Shown piece by piece: positions 31,975-42,195 of a stretch of DNA of 64,000 nucleotides (positions are counted from its first letter, which is position 1; every line of letters starts with the position of its first letter). The DNA is from Heligmosomoides polygyrus polygyrus. Lineage: Eukaryota > Nematoda > Chromadorea > Rhabditida > Heligmosomidae. The stretch is taken from NCBI GenBank assembly GCA_947396885.1, contig OX377202.1:108084221-108148220 (forward strand), written 5' to 3'. The notes beneath the pieces were generated by a model, which saw nothing but the letters and a program-made list of their open reading frames with translations, made no database searches and was not told where the DNA came from. The translations under genes and the position numbers were made by a program.

Positions 31975-33378
31975 ATAATATCTCAACGGTAGGTCGGAAT
32001 GGCGCAAATGTTGTATATGGGCAGAACCGCCTCTCTCTGGGAACTAACAAACTGCAGGTATCTCGACCCCAATACAACTCTGCGCAGAGTTAGGGGCGAC
32101 GGAAGTCGCGGGTTGGCGCCCTGATGATTCACGTGCTCCACAGCTGACGAGCGCGCGCGGGATGAGGGCTCGCATCGCGCCTAGTCGCAGTGCACATGTG
32201 GCGTAGTAGGGAAGAGCTCCGACTCGTGAACGAGGGGTGGAGAGTTTGGATCCCGCAGACTGCGTTCGCTTTGCACTTTTGCAAAATCCATGTCTATCAT
32301 ATAGGTAATCCACTTAGGGGTATTATAGTGTGTTATAGAGCATGTTTACATATAACATATGCTTCAAACTACAGATTAGCTAAAATGTTCACTTCTGTGT
32401 GTCACTTATTTTAAGCCTATTTTGTGTGAAGCTATAGTTATGTAACGATAGATATTTTGTGGCACTAGTTAAAAGTTCTGACTCCACCGACAAGACTTCG
32501 GTCAAAAAGAAATTTCGCTGAAACTTTGTCTAGGGGGTTATTTGGGGTGCTGATCACGAATCTGACATCCGTTTTTCACGATTCCGTCTCTACCTGCCAT
32601 CAACGGCAGAAACTTTAAGAATGTAATCATGTGCCTTCCTGTATCTATATTAATCAGCCGAATCGTGAAGAACGGATGTCAGATTCGTGATCAGCACCCC
32701 AAATAACCCCCTAGACAAAGTTTCAGCGAAATCGGTGACTCTGCCTGGACCACCCTTGTTAAAGGTATGGGTGGTCTCCGACCGAATCGTGAAAAACGGA
32801 TGTCAGATTCGTGATCAACACCCCAATTAACCCCCTAGACAAAGTTTCAGCGAAAAAAATTTTTGACGGTGGAGTCGGAACTTTTTACTAGTGCCACAGA
32901 ATATCTATCGTTACATAACTATAACATCACACAAAATAGGCTTAAAATAAGTGACACACAGAAGTGAACATTTTAGCTAATCTGTAGTTTGAAGCACATG
33001 TTTATGTAAACATGCTCTTTAACACACCATAATACCCTAGGTGGATTACCTATATGATAAACATGGATTTTGCAAAAGTGCAAAACCAACGCAGTCTGCG
33101 GGATCCAAACCCTCGACCCCTCGTTCACGAGCCCGAGCTCTTCACTACTACGCCACATGTGCACTGCGAGTAGCCGCGATGCGAGCCCTCATCCCGCGCG
33201 CGCCCGTCAGCTGTGGAGCACGTGAATCAACAGGGCGCCAACTCGCGACTTCCGTCCCCCCTAACTCTGTGCTGAGTTGTATTGGGGTCGAGATACCTGC
33301 AGTTTGTTACTTCCCAGGGAGAGGTGGTTCTGCCCATATACAACATTTGCGCCGTTCCGACCTACCGTTGAGATAGTA
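31975..33378. mobile_element. 1.4-kb foldback with 510-bp arms and tRNA-like units
   Basis: The arms at about 31978-32495 and 32868-33375 are inverted. The outer ends ATCTCAACGGTAGGTCGGAA and TCCGACCTACCGTTGAGAT match perfectly. Each arm reads inward through a tRNA-like unit: A-box-like TGGCGTAGTAG then B-box-like GGGTTTGGATCCC on the right arm's - strand. The spacer is itself a TGCTGATCACGAAT palindrome (32530-32845). A smaller relative lies at 45537-46013. Confidence 0.78.
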
Positions 33379-33774
33379 TCCTGGTTCACCCGCACCTACC
33401 GTAACCTACCGTAATCGGCCGTAGTTTTGAAAACGGATCTCAGATTCGTGACCAGCATCCCAAATAACCCACCTAACCGAAGTTTGGGCGAAAAATTTTT
33501 CTCGATCTCTCCTCTACCCTTGGAGTTGTGAAAGTACAATAGTGCCCATCGTATTGCTAACAGCGGATCAGCCCCTCGGGGGACCCCCCTGACGAAGCTT
33601 GGCCGAAAACAGAAGTTTTTCGGCCTCCAACGTTCTTTCGAGTGCGCCACGTATTCTACTAATGCGTGGTGTCGCGGAGGGCTGTGAACGGGTATTTGGC
33701 TTATATTATCGAATTACGGTGGCCAAAAAGTGGACAAGTAAGCGTTTTATCGTTTTCAGCAGTTCTGTTACGTT

Positions 33775-34095
33775 AAAAGGATGTTTAGTTGCGGCCAAAA
33801 TTATTGCGCCAGGCGGGACTCGAACCCGCACCTTTTGCTTTTCGGGCAGCGATGCTACGCCCTGCACCACCAGCGCTGCTTGATCGAACGGAATCTCCAC
33901 GATATCTTCCTAGCTAGCAATTACCTATCAGCACTCACCCGTTATATCGGGATGGTGGAGAATGTCGTGGATGTTCCGTTCGATGAAACAACTCTAGTGG
34001 TGTAAGGCGTAGCATCGCTGCCCGGAATGCGAAAGGAGCTGGTTCGAGTCCTGCCTGACGCAAGAGTTTTGACCGCAACTAAACATCCTTCTAAT
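33775..34095. repeat. Divergent pair of family-A SINE copies
   Basis: The left copy (about 33780-33905) is on - with CGGGACTCGAACCCGCACC. The right copy (about 33955-34090) is on + with GCTGGTTCGAGTCCTGCC. Between them are about 50 unrelated bases. The two differ from each other, so this looks like two insertions or an old inverted duplication. Confidence 0.65.
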
Positions 34096-34369
34096 AGCTT
34101 CTTTCTCCTATAGCAGCCGTTGAAATCATAAGAAAATCTAAATCATTAGTTCTGTTATTAGCCGTAAGTGACGGAAAGCCTGATGTTTGAACTTCAGCGA
34201 CTATGATAGGTTCATCCATTCATAAGAGCCAGATTGGTGCTCCATTCACTGTCTTTGAACAGTTCAGCTGTCGTTGGTTTCCCAGAATCTTAGGCGCCTA
34301 CAGTTCGTTGTTTCTCGCGGTCTTCTCTTCTCGTATACGTATCCATCGGGCCAAACTCCAGGTGAAACC

Positions 34370-37300
34370 ATGGGCCACGACGAGGGGACTCCTCTCGTTG
34401 CCACCTACAAGACCCAGCGGCCACCATGGATTGGTCTGTGGAGCAGCCGCGAATAGTAAGTGGTTTTATTTCCTTTTTTAAACCCTTAGGCAACTAAGTG
34501 CACAGCGTTTATACAACCATTCAAAGAAACATAGGCAGAAATTGGATGGATGCACGGCGCGGTCTCTGTCGGCATGTTCCCAGATTTAATCTTCTCCCCG
34601 TTTGGGAAACTCCAAGTAATCTTTTCAGAGTTATGGAAGGCTAGCTCATCTTTGTTGAGATTGCAGGGTAATTGAGCGTTACATCCCATGATGGTGTACG
34701 CCATGCATTTTACTTCTTCTGGATGTCGTGGGGACAATTAGAACTTCTATTTGACCTACACTGCACTGATTTGCAGTGACGAGGCGATGGTCAAGTCTGC
34801 ATTTTACCCATACCAGACGAGTCTGGGACCAGTTCGCCGTTCCTAGAGGAATTGATCGCCTTTGTGGCCTGGGCGGGATCCGAACGGAGAATCCTATATT
34901 CAGGACAGTCGGCACTTTCTTTGACTGCGCTACCGCGCGTCCCGGATCTATCTCAGTGGGGGGGGGGGCGCATTGAAGAGAACAAAATGGGATCCAAAAA
35001 ACAAAGAACAAAACGAACAAACAAACAGATAACCGCGGTTCTAAAGACGTCTCGGCGGGAAAAGCGCATTCGAACACAGCTGACCGCCGCATGACATGTT
35101 ATAACGCGGACATATCATAGTGAGGGGCAAATAAAGCAGCATGACACGTGCCGACTGCCGCTTGACATGTTATGACACGGATCTATCATAGGGGGGCACA
35201 TAGCTTTACAAATCTGGTGAATTTTTTGTTTTTGTTGTAATTTTTTTTGTGGAATTTGTTGGTTTCGGCCCTATTTCGTCCTCCAGAACTTGCTTCATGA
35301 ATGCGATTTGTTCTATAACTTTTAATTTTGCCCCCCCCCCCCCCAAACGGACTAGGACAGATACCGTGTCCTTCGCGATTAGCACTTCAGTAATCGTGTA
35401 TCCTAAAGTGTTCAGGACGCAATGCGCATTAGAGGGCTGCAGCCCAAGGACTTCTTGAATGTAGCAGTCGAATGTAGTGACGTGAAATTTCCCACATTGT
35501 ACATAACCTGGTGTGTACGTACGAGCAGTGCAAGTTGCAACGAGAAGGGCGGCCCAGGGAGCACTTGCGAACCAAGCTGGTGGAAACTTGACTAAGTCGA
35601 TTTCGGCGAACACTCTACCGGATAGTTACCGTATCGTTTTCTTTTAGGCTTCAGAAAAGAGCGTTCGTGCAATTACACACATCCTCTACCAGTGCTTCAT
35701 AGACGAACACGTCGCTCGGCCTGCCTAGGAGTTATGTCGTCCAGCGAACTCCTAGGCACCTTGGGCGACGTGTTCGTCTATGAAGCACCGGTAGCGGATG
35801 TGTGTAATTGCATGAACGCGCTTTTCTGACGCCTAAAGGATACGGTATCCATTCGATAGCGTGTTCGCCGAAATCGTATTAGTGGAAACTTGTCCTACAT
35901 GTGGAAAATGAGACATCACGTCGTACGTGTGTTTGAGTACTGATGGGCTGCCCCTCCCCCTCTAACGCGCATTCAGCCGAGTTCAGGATATCCGAAGGGA
36001 TAGTGACCAATGTGATCTTGTCCTGCAGCAGAATATTTGTTCATTCGAAAAATGAAAACAAAATACCCGTATTTGTCCTTCCGTTTAGCAAAGGACGGCC
36101 TGATTGGTGGAAAGAGGCAGGTGCGCAAGATGACGTGGTGCGCAGCAACAAACTTCGCATGGTACGCCATCGGTACAGGGAAGAGGACCCGGAGTGGTAC
36201 GATCCTAAGGTCGGTTTTTGTTTTCGTTTACTTTAGGGCCTGTTCATACTTCGCAACGGGAGTGACAAGAGCGCAGCGCGCGGAAGTATGAACAGGCGAC
36301 AGCAGCGTCTAGAGCGACAAGAGCGGCTGGAGCGAACGCAGGCGCTCGAGTATGAACACTTATCGGCGGCGAGCGCTCTGTTTTAATCGATTCGTATGTT
36401 TTGCACGGGCGACGGGAGCGACAAGAGCGACTGCATCAACAGCGCCGGCGCTCGAGTATGAACCCTTTTCGGCGGCGCGCGCTTGGTTTTAATCGATATG
36501 CATGTTTTGCACGGGCGACAAGTCGCTCTTGTCGCGAAGTATGAACAGGCGCTTACGTTGAGTGCTTTTCCTCCCACTCGGGGCACCCAAAAGTTGTCGC
36601 TGCTTAATGGCCTTAGCCCCTGTTTATAGTTGCGTCGCTGCGCGGCACGGCACTATAGTCAGAATAGATATCGATCAGGCGGCGCAAAAATCGATATCTA
36701 TGGTGATTGTGGTGCCGCGCCGCGTGGCGGCGCAAGTATAAACTAGGGCTTATTGTCTAATAGCAGCTTGTTGTTAAGGCCAAAATTAGATTTTTTGCTC
36801 ATCAACGTGTTTCTAGCAAAGATGTTCAGGTGCCAGACGGTACGTCAGTTTCCGGTCCACTTGGTCTCGACTCGAAGGCGCATCCAAACGTCACCATCAA
36901 AGGCGACCAACCTGGCAAGCTGGAGGACTTCCAGACCAGCGTTGGTTTTCCTTTCTGTTTCCTTGCCTATCAGATGTTCCAAGCACAAAAACAAGCGTGC
37001 CGATTCAGCTGTGGAAGGGTTCTCACCAGTACAAAGCAATCGCGGAGAAATTCGATCTAAGCAAGGAGCATCCAGGATTCGCTGTGAACCCATCGCTCAC
37101 CGATCTTCACCTCAGTAGGTGTTCCCGAATCGTAACTTGAACGGCATTCTAATGTTGGATTTTCAGCGCCGAAATTCCTACTTGGTCGCAATGGAATTGT
37201 CCCGAGCCACTGGTACCACTGGGGACCACGTTTCTTCGACAAACCGCTCAACGAGGCGGCTCATGAGAAAGGACTGGCATTGGCGAAATACACGGCTATG

Positions 37301-40300
37301 CTGAGTAGGCCTTACACCCTTTATAGGCTCGCCGACGTATAATACTACTACTTTCAGTGCTGCCGTACACGATGCTTGAGATTGGTGCGATGCGCTCTGT
37401 TCCAATGAAGAACTTCAGACCGAAAACGTTCTTCAAGCGCTACTTCCAACTGATGCCTAGACCAACGATCATGGCGTTCTCGTGGGGATTCGCGTTGTCA
37501 GCCGCCGCCACTTTCCGCAACAAGGTAGTTCTTGTTGAGTTTGGATCTCGAGGAGTAATGAAAGGCGATGAAGTCGAGGTTTAAACGGCACAACGGCATG
37601 GGTTCAAGTCGTCGAAAACTAGGTGGGCCAGTCACGTAATATTAGATGCGCAACTATGAAAGTTTTTTCGTTTTCTACGAGTTAAACGAAAAGTAAATTT
37701 CCTAATTGTTTCAACTATTTTATATCAACTATAATTGACAATAACATTATCCCAATTTATAGGCAGCTTGTGAATTCCATCGTAAAAGAATTCGGGAGTT
37801 TTCGAGGCGATTCATTCATTAAGCCATTTTTGAACGATTTCTTGTTGGGTGAAATTCTTCTCCTCTAATCCATGAGCCATCGATCCGAACAGGTGGTAGT
37901 CAGATGGTGCAATGTCTGGACAATACTGCGGGTGGGGTAAAACTTCCCGGAGGGAAGCATAACTAAAAAGTATGTAAAAAATGAATTGAGACCTACCGAG
38001 CGGCTTCTAAAGAACAAGATAGGACCTAAAAGAAACAAAGAAAGAATGGACAAACAAAAATAAATAATTCGTCGCGGTTTTACAACCGTCTCAGCGGGTA
38101 AAGAGCGACGCAATGGAGGCATGCCGCGTGCTGACCACCGCCTGACATGTTATAACCAGAATCTAACGTGGTGAGGAGGACACATAACTTTGCCTGCTTA
38201 CAACCACGGCGAAAACAAATGTTATTTTTCGTTTTTTTTTTCTTCGTGAACTTTTCTAGCTTGGGCGTTTCTTGTTCTGTAGGAACCGCTCGATAAGTCT
38301 CAAGTCGATTTGTTACATGCTTTTAATTATGTCCCCCCCCCCCCCGATTAGGATTGGTTCAACTTCCCAATTCATTTCTCCCAAGGCTTCTTGTACGAAC
38401 ATTAACATGAGACCTGCCATTGTCATGGGGCAATATTGGGCACTCATGTTTGGTGAACCATTCTGGTCGTCCCCTGGCTACTCCTTAACTCAGGTTGATA
38501 AGTTGTTTCTTGTAACGGATAGCTGTCACCGTTTCTCCATGTTGGAGGAGCTCGTAATACAGAATTCCTTTCTGGGGCCGGATTCATCAACGACTTACGA
38601 AACTAACTTTAACGGAAATTTGTAAGTAAATAGCTCAGATAACGCGGCTTAACAAGCGGTATGGTGAGCGATAAGCCGCGTTATCTGAGTTTTTTGCTTA
38701 CAATTCTCCGTTAAACTTACGTAAGTCGTTGATGAATCCTGCCGCTGATCCCACCAACTACAGAGCAACACCTTTTTCCGTGGATTTTGGGCTATGGGTT
38801 GACTTTGGTGTCTCTCCTTGATCTGTTCATGAGCGTTTCCACTTCGGGTTGTCGAAATAGATCCATTTTTCATCTCCTCTAATGATGTGGTGCAGAAACG
38901 GCTTCCTTCGTTGCCGTTCAATCAAGATTTCGCACATGGTTCTTCGGGTATCTTGCTGGCGTTGCGTCAGTTCATATGGCACCCCGCATGCTTCCTTCTG
39001 AATCTCGCCCATTTCATGCAAACGTTTCAAAACTACTTGGCGAGTTTACACCTATGGAGTCAGCTAGCTGTTTTTGCGTATGGGCGTCGTCTTCGTCGAG
39101 TGAGGCTTGCAGTTCACCGTCTTCGAACGTGGTCTCTCGCTGTCCTTGTTCTTCAGGGCAAAGTCTCCTCCTCTGAATTTCTTAACCATTTCTGGCAAGC
39201 TCTGGCAGTGATGACGCCTTGGCCGGAGACTTCGGCGATCATGCTATGGGCTTCAACGGCGCTTTTCTTCCATCTGAATATAAACAATAGAACTTGCCGC
39301 AGGCGGTCCTTGGTTGGCGCCTCAGTGGTCATTTGTAAAATTGCCGTTAATTTTTATGTTTGGAGTTTCTCCAGAATAGCGCATAAAACGCTCTACGTGT
39401 GAACAAAAGTTTTGAAAACATTCGATTCATGAAAAATGTCCGACAAAGTGAAACGAACTTTCATAGTTGAACATCTAATACATTTTGCAGAATCCCGGTG
39501 GACGAGAGTAGGCACTGTGTGGATTTCGCGGGATGTCAAAAAGAACACCATGGTGCCCGTCTACGTGTTGGTCGGATTTCTTCGTGAAAACCTTTTACGA
39601 ACGATATGACGTTCTTGCGAGGTGGACGCGACTACTTGGGTCGTCGCGCGGCGCAGGGTTACTACCAGTTTTGGTTGCCTGCACCGCCTAATCGTAGCTT
39701 TCATAACGCCTCATTAGCAGGCGACTGAAGTATAAACTCCGATCAAAGAGTTTTTGAACCTGTCCTAGTCAGGAGGGAGCACTCATCTAAAAAGTATTTA
39801 ACAAAATGAATTGAGACTTACTGAGCGGCTACTAGAGATAGAACCTTAAAGAAACAAAATACGAACAAACAAACAAAAATTAAGTCACCGCAGTTTTACA
39901 ACCGCCTTGGCGGGCAAAGAGCGACGAAATGGAGGTGTGCCGCGTGCTGACCTTCGCCTGACATGTTATATACCATTTTCAGTTCAAATTCAACATTTTT
40001 GAAATACGAATTCAACGTCTTCTTTGCAAGCTGTACGTTTCAGTGTTTACTTCTTCCCAAAAAGTTGCAACATTCGAAGAATACTATCCAACGAAAAATA
40101 AAAACAAATTGCAAGTTAAGCAAGTCAAGTACTTTAGTAATATTGCGATAAAAGTACAAAATGAGCAAACTAAGCGATACAACTATACAGTACGTAAACA
40201 ATACAGCAATACAACAATAACTATTCAAAATAACACAATGAGCAAGTGAAAGTAATTCATGTACTGTTGAATCTTTGCCCTGCTACAACTGCTGTCATGT

Positions 40301-41756
40301 TTGTTGTTTCTGCGTGATGCGTCCTTGAAACTGTAATGAGACGCTTATAACTGTCGAACGACACTCTCGTGATCGCGAGAAATCGAAAGAAGACTAGAAG
40401 ACCGTGTAACCGATTTGCCAAAGAATGTGCGTCATGAATCAAGGAAGATTAAAACGATAGACCTCCAGAAGACGAAACATAGATTCACATTGGCGGACCC
40501 TTCAAGGAACAAGGTGGAGATAGAGTGGCAGTCACCTCAAGAAAATAGTTCGAAATGTGGTCTATCCTATGGCGTAAGCAGTATGCACCAGGCTGAAGTC
40601 TCAAATGCAGCTTATCTGTTCCTTCGTCACTATTAATAAACTGCGAAGCCTCGTACGTCAACTACTGTAGATGCTTTGAATAGTTTAAATCTCAAAAGGC
40701 AGTATTTTGCCTCCGTGTACTACGGCAAAAACTCCGTTTTGTATTTCTACTTTACGTACAACAACGGCTCTAGTCGCTGCAGTCGCTCTTGTCGCTTGAA
40801 GCTGGACAGGCCGAAACTTGGCAAATCGCGCGACGACAATAAAGAATGGAGGGGTCGACTTATATGATACGGGGAGATTCCAGAAAAACGTTGAACTCGT
40901 TTTGAAAAACATTGAATTCGTTTTTAAAAACGTTGAATTTGAATTGAAAATGGTATAACAAGGCTCTAACGTGGTGAGTAGGGCCGCATAAAGTCGCATG
41001 CGGCGTGCTGACCGCCGCCTGACATGTTAGAACCGGGATCTAACATGGTGAGGAGGGCTCATAACCTTGCCTGCTTACAACCGCGGCGAAAACAAGTGTA
41101 ATTTTTCCTTTTTTCTTCGTGAATGTCTCTAGGTTTGGTTCTATGTTGTTCAGTAGGATCCGCTCGGTAAGTCTCAAGTGGATTTGTTACATACTTTTAG
41201 TTATGTTCCCCCCCCCCCCCACCGACTAGAATAGATCCGAGTTTGCTGTACAATCGGACCTGTTCTCTAAGGGGTATTGAAACATGTCGTCAAAATGAGC
41301 GTGTGTAATGTCTTCCATAAAAAAAGTTATAAGAGTAATGCCGATTCGCTGAAATGGGAGTCCTTAGGTCCTTTCGGGTTCAAAATGGGAGAGAATGATT
41401 GCGGGCCTGCTCACATATTGAGCTTTCTGATGACCCTGTTTTCCAGGATGACGTGAAGAACCATCTGTTCGCCAGTGCCGCTCTGGGAACTGTGGTTGCA
41501 ACGATGAGTAAGTGACTTTTTTTATTTCCCTGTTTAGATTCTTAAAAAAAGTATTTCAGAGGATAACATCCCGCTTGGCCTCACTGTCGCCGTAGGATCT
41601 CTGATAATTGGAACATTCTGGCAGTACTCGCGAGTCTCTGAAGGTGGCATCTACGGCAAAGTAGGACAGCCGACAAGTGCCGGCATCTGGGGCGGACCAC
41701 TCATATGGAAAGGATTCCAGTGGGGCGACCATGCAGTACCGGATACAAGATTTTAG
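34370..41756 (+). CDS. Mitochondrial complex I subunit, NDUFA11/B14.7-like
   Basis: Exons: 34370-34455, 36817-36944, 36974-37114, 37167-37304, 37358-37524, 41447-41507, 41560-41756. They join in frame to 305 aa ending at TAG 41754-41756. The first exon follows acceptor AACTCCAG, a likely trans-splice site, and starts MGHDEGTPLVATYKTQRPPW. The middle has PSHWYHWGPRFFDKPLNEAA. The C-terminal half has RPTIMAFSWGFALSAAA, TFRNKDDVKNHLFASAALG and IPLGLTVAVGSLIIGTFW. These hydrophobic segments and the T-R-x-KDD spacing resemble NDUFA11 of the inner-membrane complex I, which has about 140 aa, so the N-terminal half would be extra. The identity is a moderate inference; the exon structure is firmer. 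The second intron as drawn is only 29 nt. An alternative (exon 2 ending at 36940, exon 3 from 37009) gives 68 nt. Intron 4 (3.9 kb) is full of transposons. Confidence 0.68.
34685..34945 (-). repeat. Family-B SINE, antisense
   Basis: On + it reads the reverse family-B order: GATGTCGTGG, CCAGACGAGTCTGGGACCAG, GGGCGGGATCCGAACGGAG, GCGCTACCGCGCG. The B-box-like and A-box-like segments are recognisable but diverged. It lies in intron 1 of the NDUFA11-like gene. Confidence 0.6.
34950..35362. mobile_element. G/C-run MITE
   Basis: A G-run (34961-34969) at the left and a C-run (about 35330-35344) followed by AAACGGACTAGGACAGATAC at the right mark the ends. The interior holds GCTGACCGCCGCATGACATG and a second GACATGTTATGACACGG. 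It is the same family as 12690-13165. Confidence 0.65.
35363..35613 (-). other. Possible coding fragment of an unknown protein
   Basis: The - strand frame from the ATG at 35613 reads smoothly for about 83 residues, including PPAWFASAPWAALLVATC and TTFDCYIQEVLGLQPSNAHC. It then runs into the G/C-run MITE end at 35362 at a GACACG|GTATCT that could be a donor. Composition is protein-like, with Cys and aromatic residues. I recognise no family, and no partner exon is evident. It may be a gene fragment carried in or broken by the MITE. Confidence 0.25.
35620..35885. mobile_element. Perfect-arm hairpin MITE
   Basis: CGTATCGTTTTCTTTTAGGC through GCTTCATAGACGAACACGTC is repeated in reverse (GACGTGTTCGTCTATGAAGC through GCCTAAAGGATACGG). 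The arms of about 110 bp pair with few mismatches around a 20-30 bp loop near 35745. No family member elsewhere in the window was found. Confidence 0.65.
36236..36552. mobile_element. Compound TWA-target MITE
   Basis: TTA flanks both ends (36233-36235, 36553-36555). The end GGGCCTGTTCATACTTCGC is inverted at the right (GCGAAGTATGAACAGGCGC). Inside, the CTCGAGTATGAAC motif and GACGGGAGCGACAAGAGCGA recur about three times, so it looks internally duplicated. It lies in intron 1 of the NDUFA11-like gene. Confidence 0.7.
36616..36749. mobile_element. 134-bp TWA-target MITE with TTA duplication
   Basis: The ends GCCCCTGTTTATAGTTGCG and GCGCAAGTATAAACTAGGGC are flanked by TTA (36613-36615 and 36750-36752). 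The arms hold TAGATATCGATCAGGCGGCG and its inverse. It ends about 65 bp before exon 2 of the NDUFA11-like gene. Confidence 0.85.
37949..38360. mobile_element. G/C-run MITE with 8-bp target duplication
   Basis: AACTTCCC flanks both ends (37941-37948 and 38361-38368). The left end starts GGAGGGAAGCATAAC. The right end is a 14-base C-run then GATTAGGATTGGTTC. The arms share GAACAAGATAGGACC/GTTCTGTAGGAACCG-type sequence. An 8-bp duplication is typical of hAT elements. Confidence 0.78.
38575..38744. mobile_element. Hairpin MITE with CTG duplication
   Basis: GGGCCGGATTCATCAACGAC and GTCGTTGATGAATCCTGCCG are the ends. CTG lies at 38572-38574 and 38745-38747. The arms pair almost throughout (AGATAACGCGGCTTA with TAAGCCGCGTTATCT). 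It sits between the mariner's WWDQ and KGILYYELL. Confidence 0.82.
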
Positions 41757-41839
41757 TGTCGTTCTTTGTAGCGGACATATTGGAGTTGTAGATTCTAACA
41801 TAGGTTTGTGGTCGAATGGCATGTTTATAGTTTGCGGAT

Positions 41840-41845
41840 AATAAA
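41840..41845 (+). terminator. Poly(A) signal of the NDUFA11-like gene
   Basis: AATAAA lies 84 bp after the stop codon of the NDUFA11-like gene on the same strand. It is the only canonical signal in the next 300 bp. Confidence 0.6.
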
Positions 41846-42195
41846 GAGCATGCACTGTATTGTGAAAGAGGTGAGAGATGCGTGAAGCATTGTGTGGACT
41901 TGACTTGTACTGGGATGGAGCGTGTGACATCTTCTGTGACATTCGTCACGACTCTTTTTGTTCAATTTCCGAGCTGGAGACTTCAGTCAAGATCGTGAAA
42001 GACGCGGTCGGCAATTGGCGGTTGACAACGATGAGTTGAAGGCAATGGTAGATACCAACCCAAGAACATCCACAGGGGGTTGTTTTGTGCGCGACGCGAT
42101 GTCATGATAGGCTCCCATATCGATTGCGGGACGCGGTGGATCGATATGTGAGCCTATCATCACATCGTGTCGCGTGCACACTAAACGATCCCTAA

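Larger units (their letters stand above)
37770..39400 (-). mobile_element. Dead mariner with two nested MITEs
   Basis: In transcript order the - strand shows RGDEKWIYFDNPKWKRS (first catalytic Asp), WWDQ, the tract YYELLQHGETVTA and, after the inserts, NWEVLPHPQYCPDIAPSDYH (third Asp). Frames are broken by small indels. Two MITEs interrupt it, at 38575-38744 and 37949-38360. The transposase reads on across both sites when the inserts are set aside. Outer inverted repeats were not identified. It fills most of intron 4 of the NDUFA11-like gene. Confidence 0.82.

Noticed and set aside
36822..36944. An Arg-rich frame from ATG 36822 that looks like a mitochondrial presequence, as the start of the NDUFA11-like gene
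   Set aside because: The exon at 34370-34455 has a strong GTAAGTGG donor. It joins in phase to 36817 in another frame (YKDVQVPDGTSVSG) that continues naturally to the rest of the protein.
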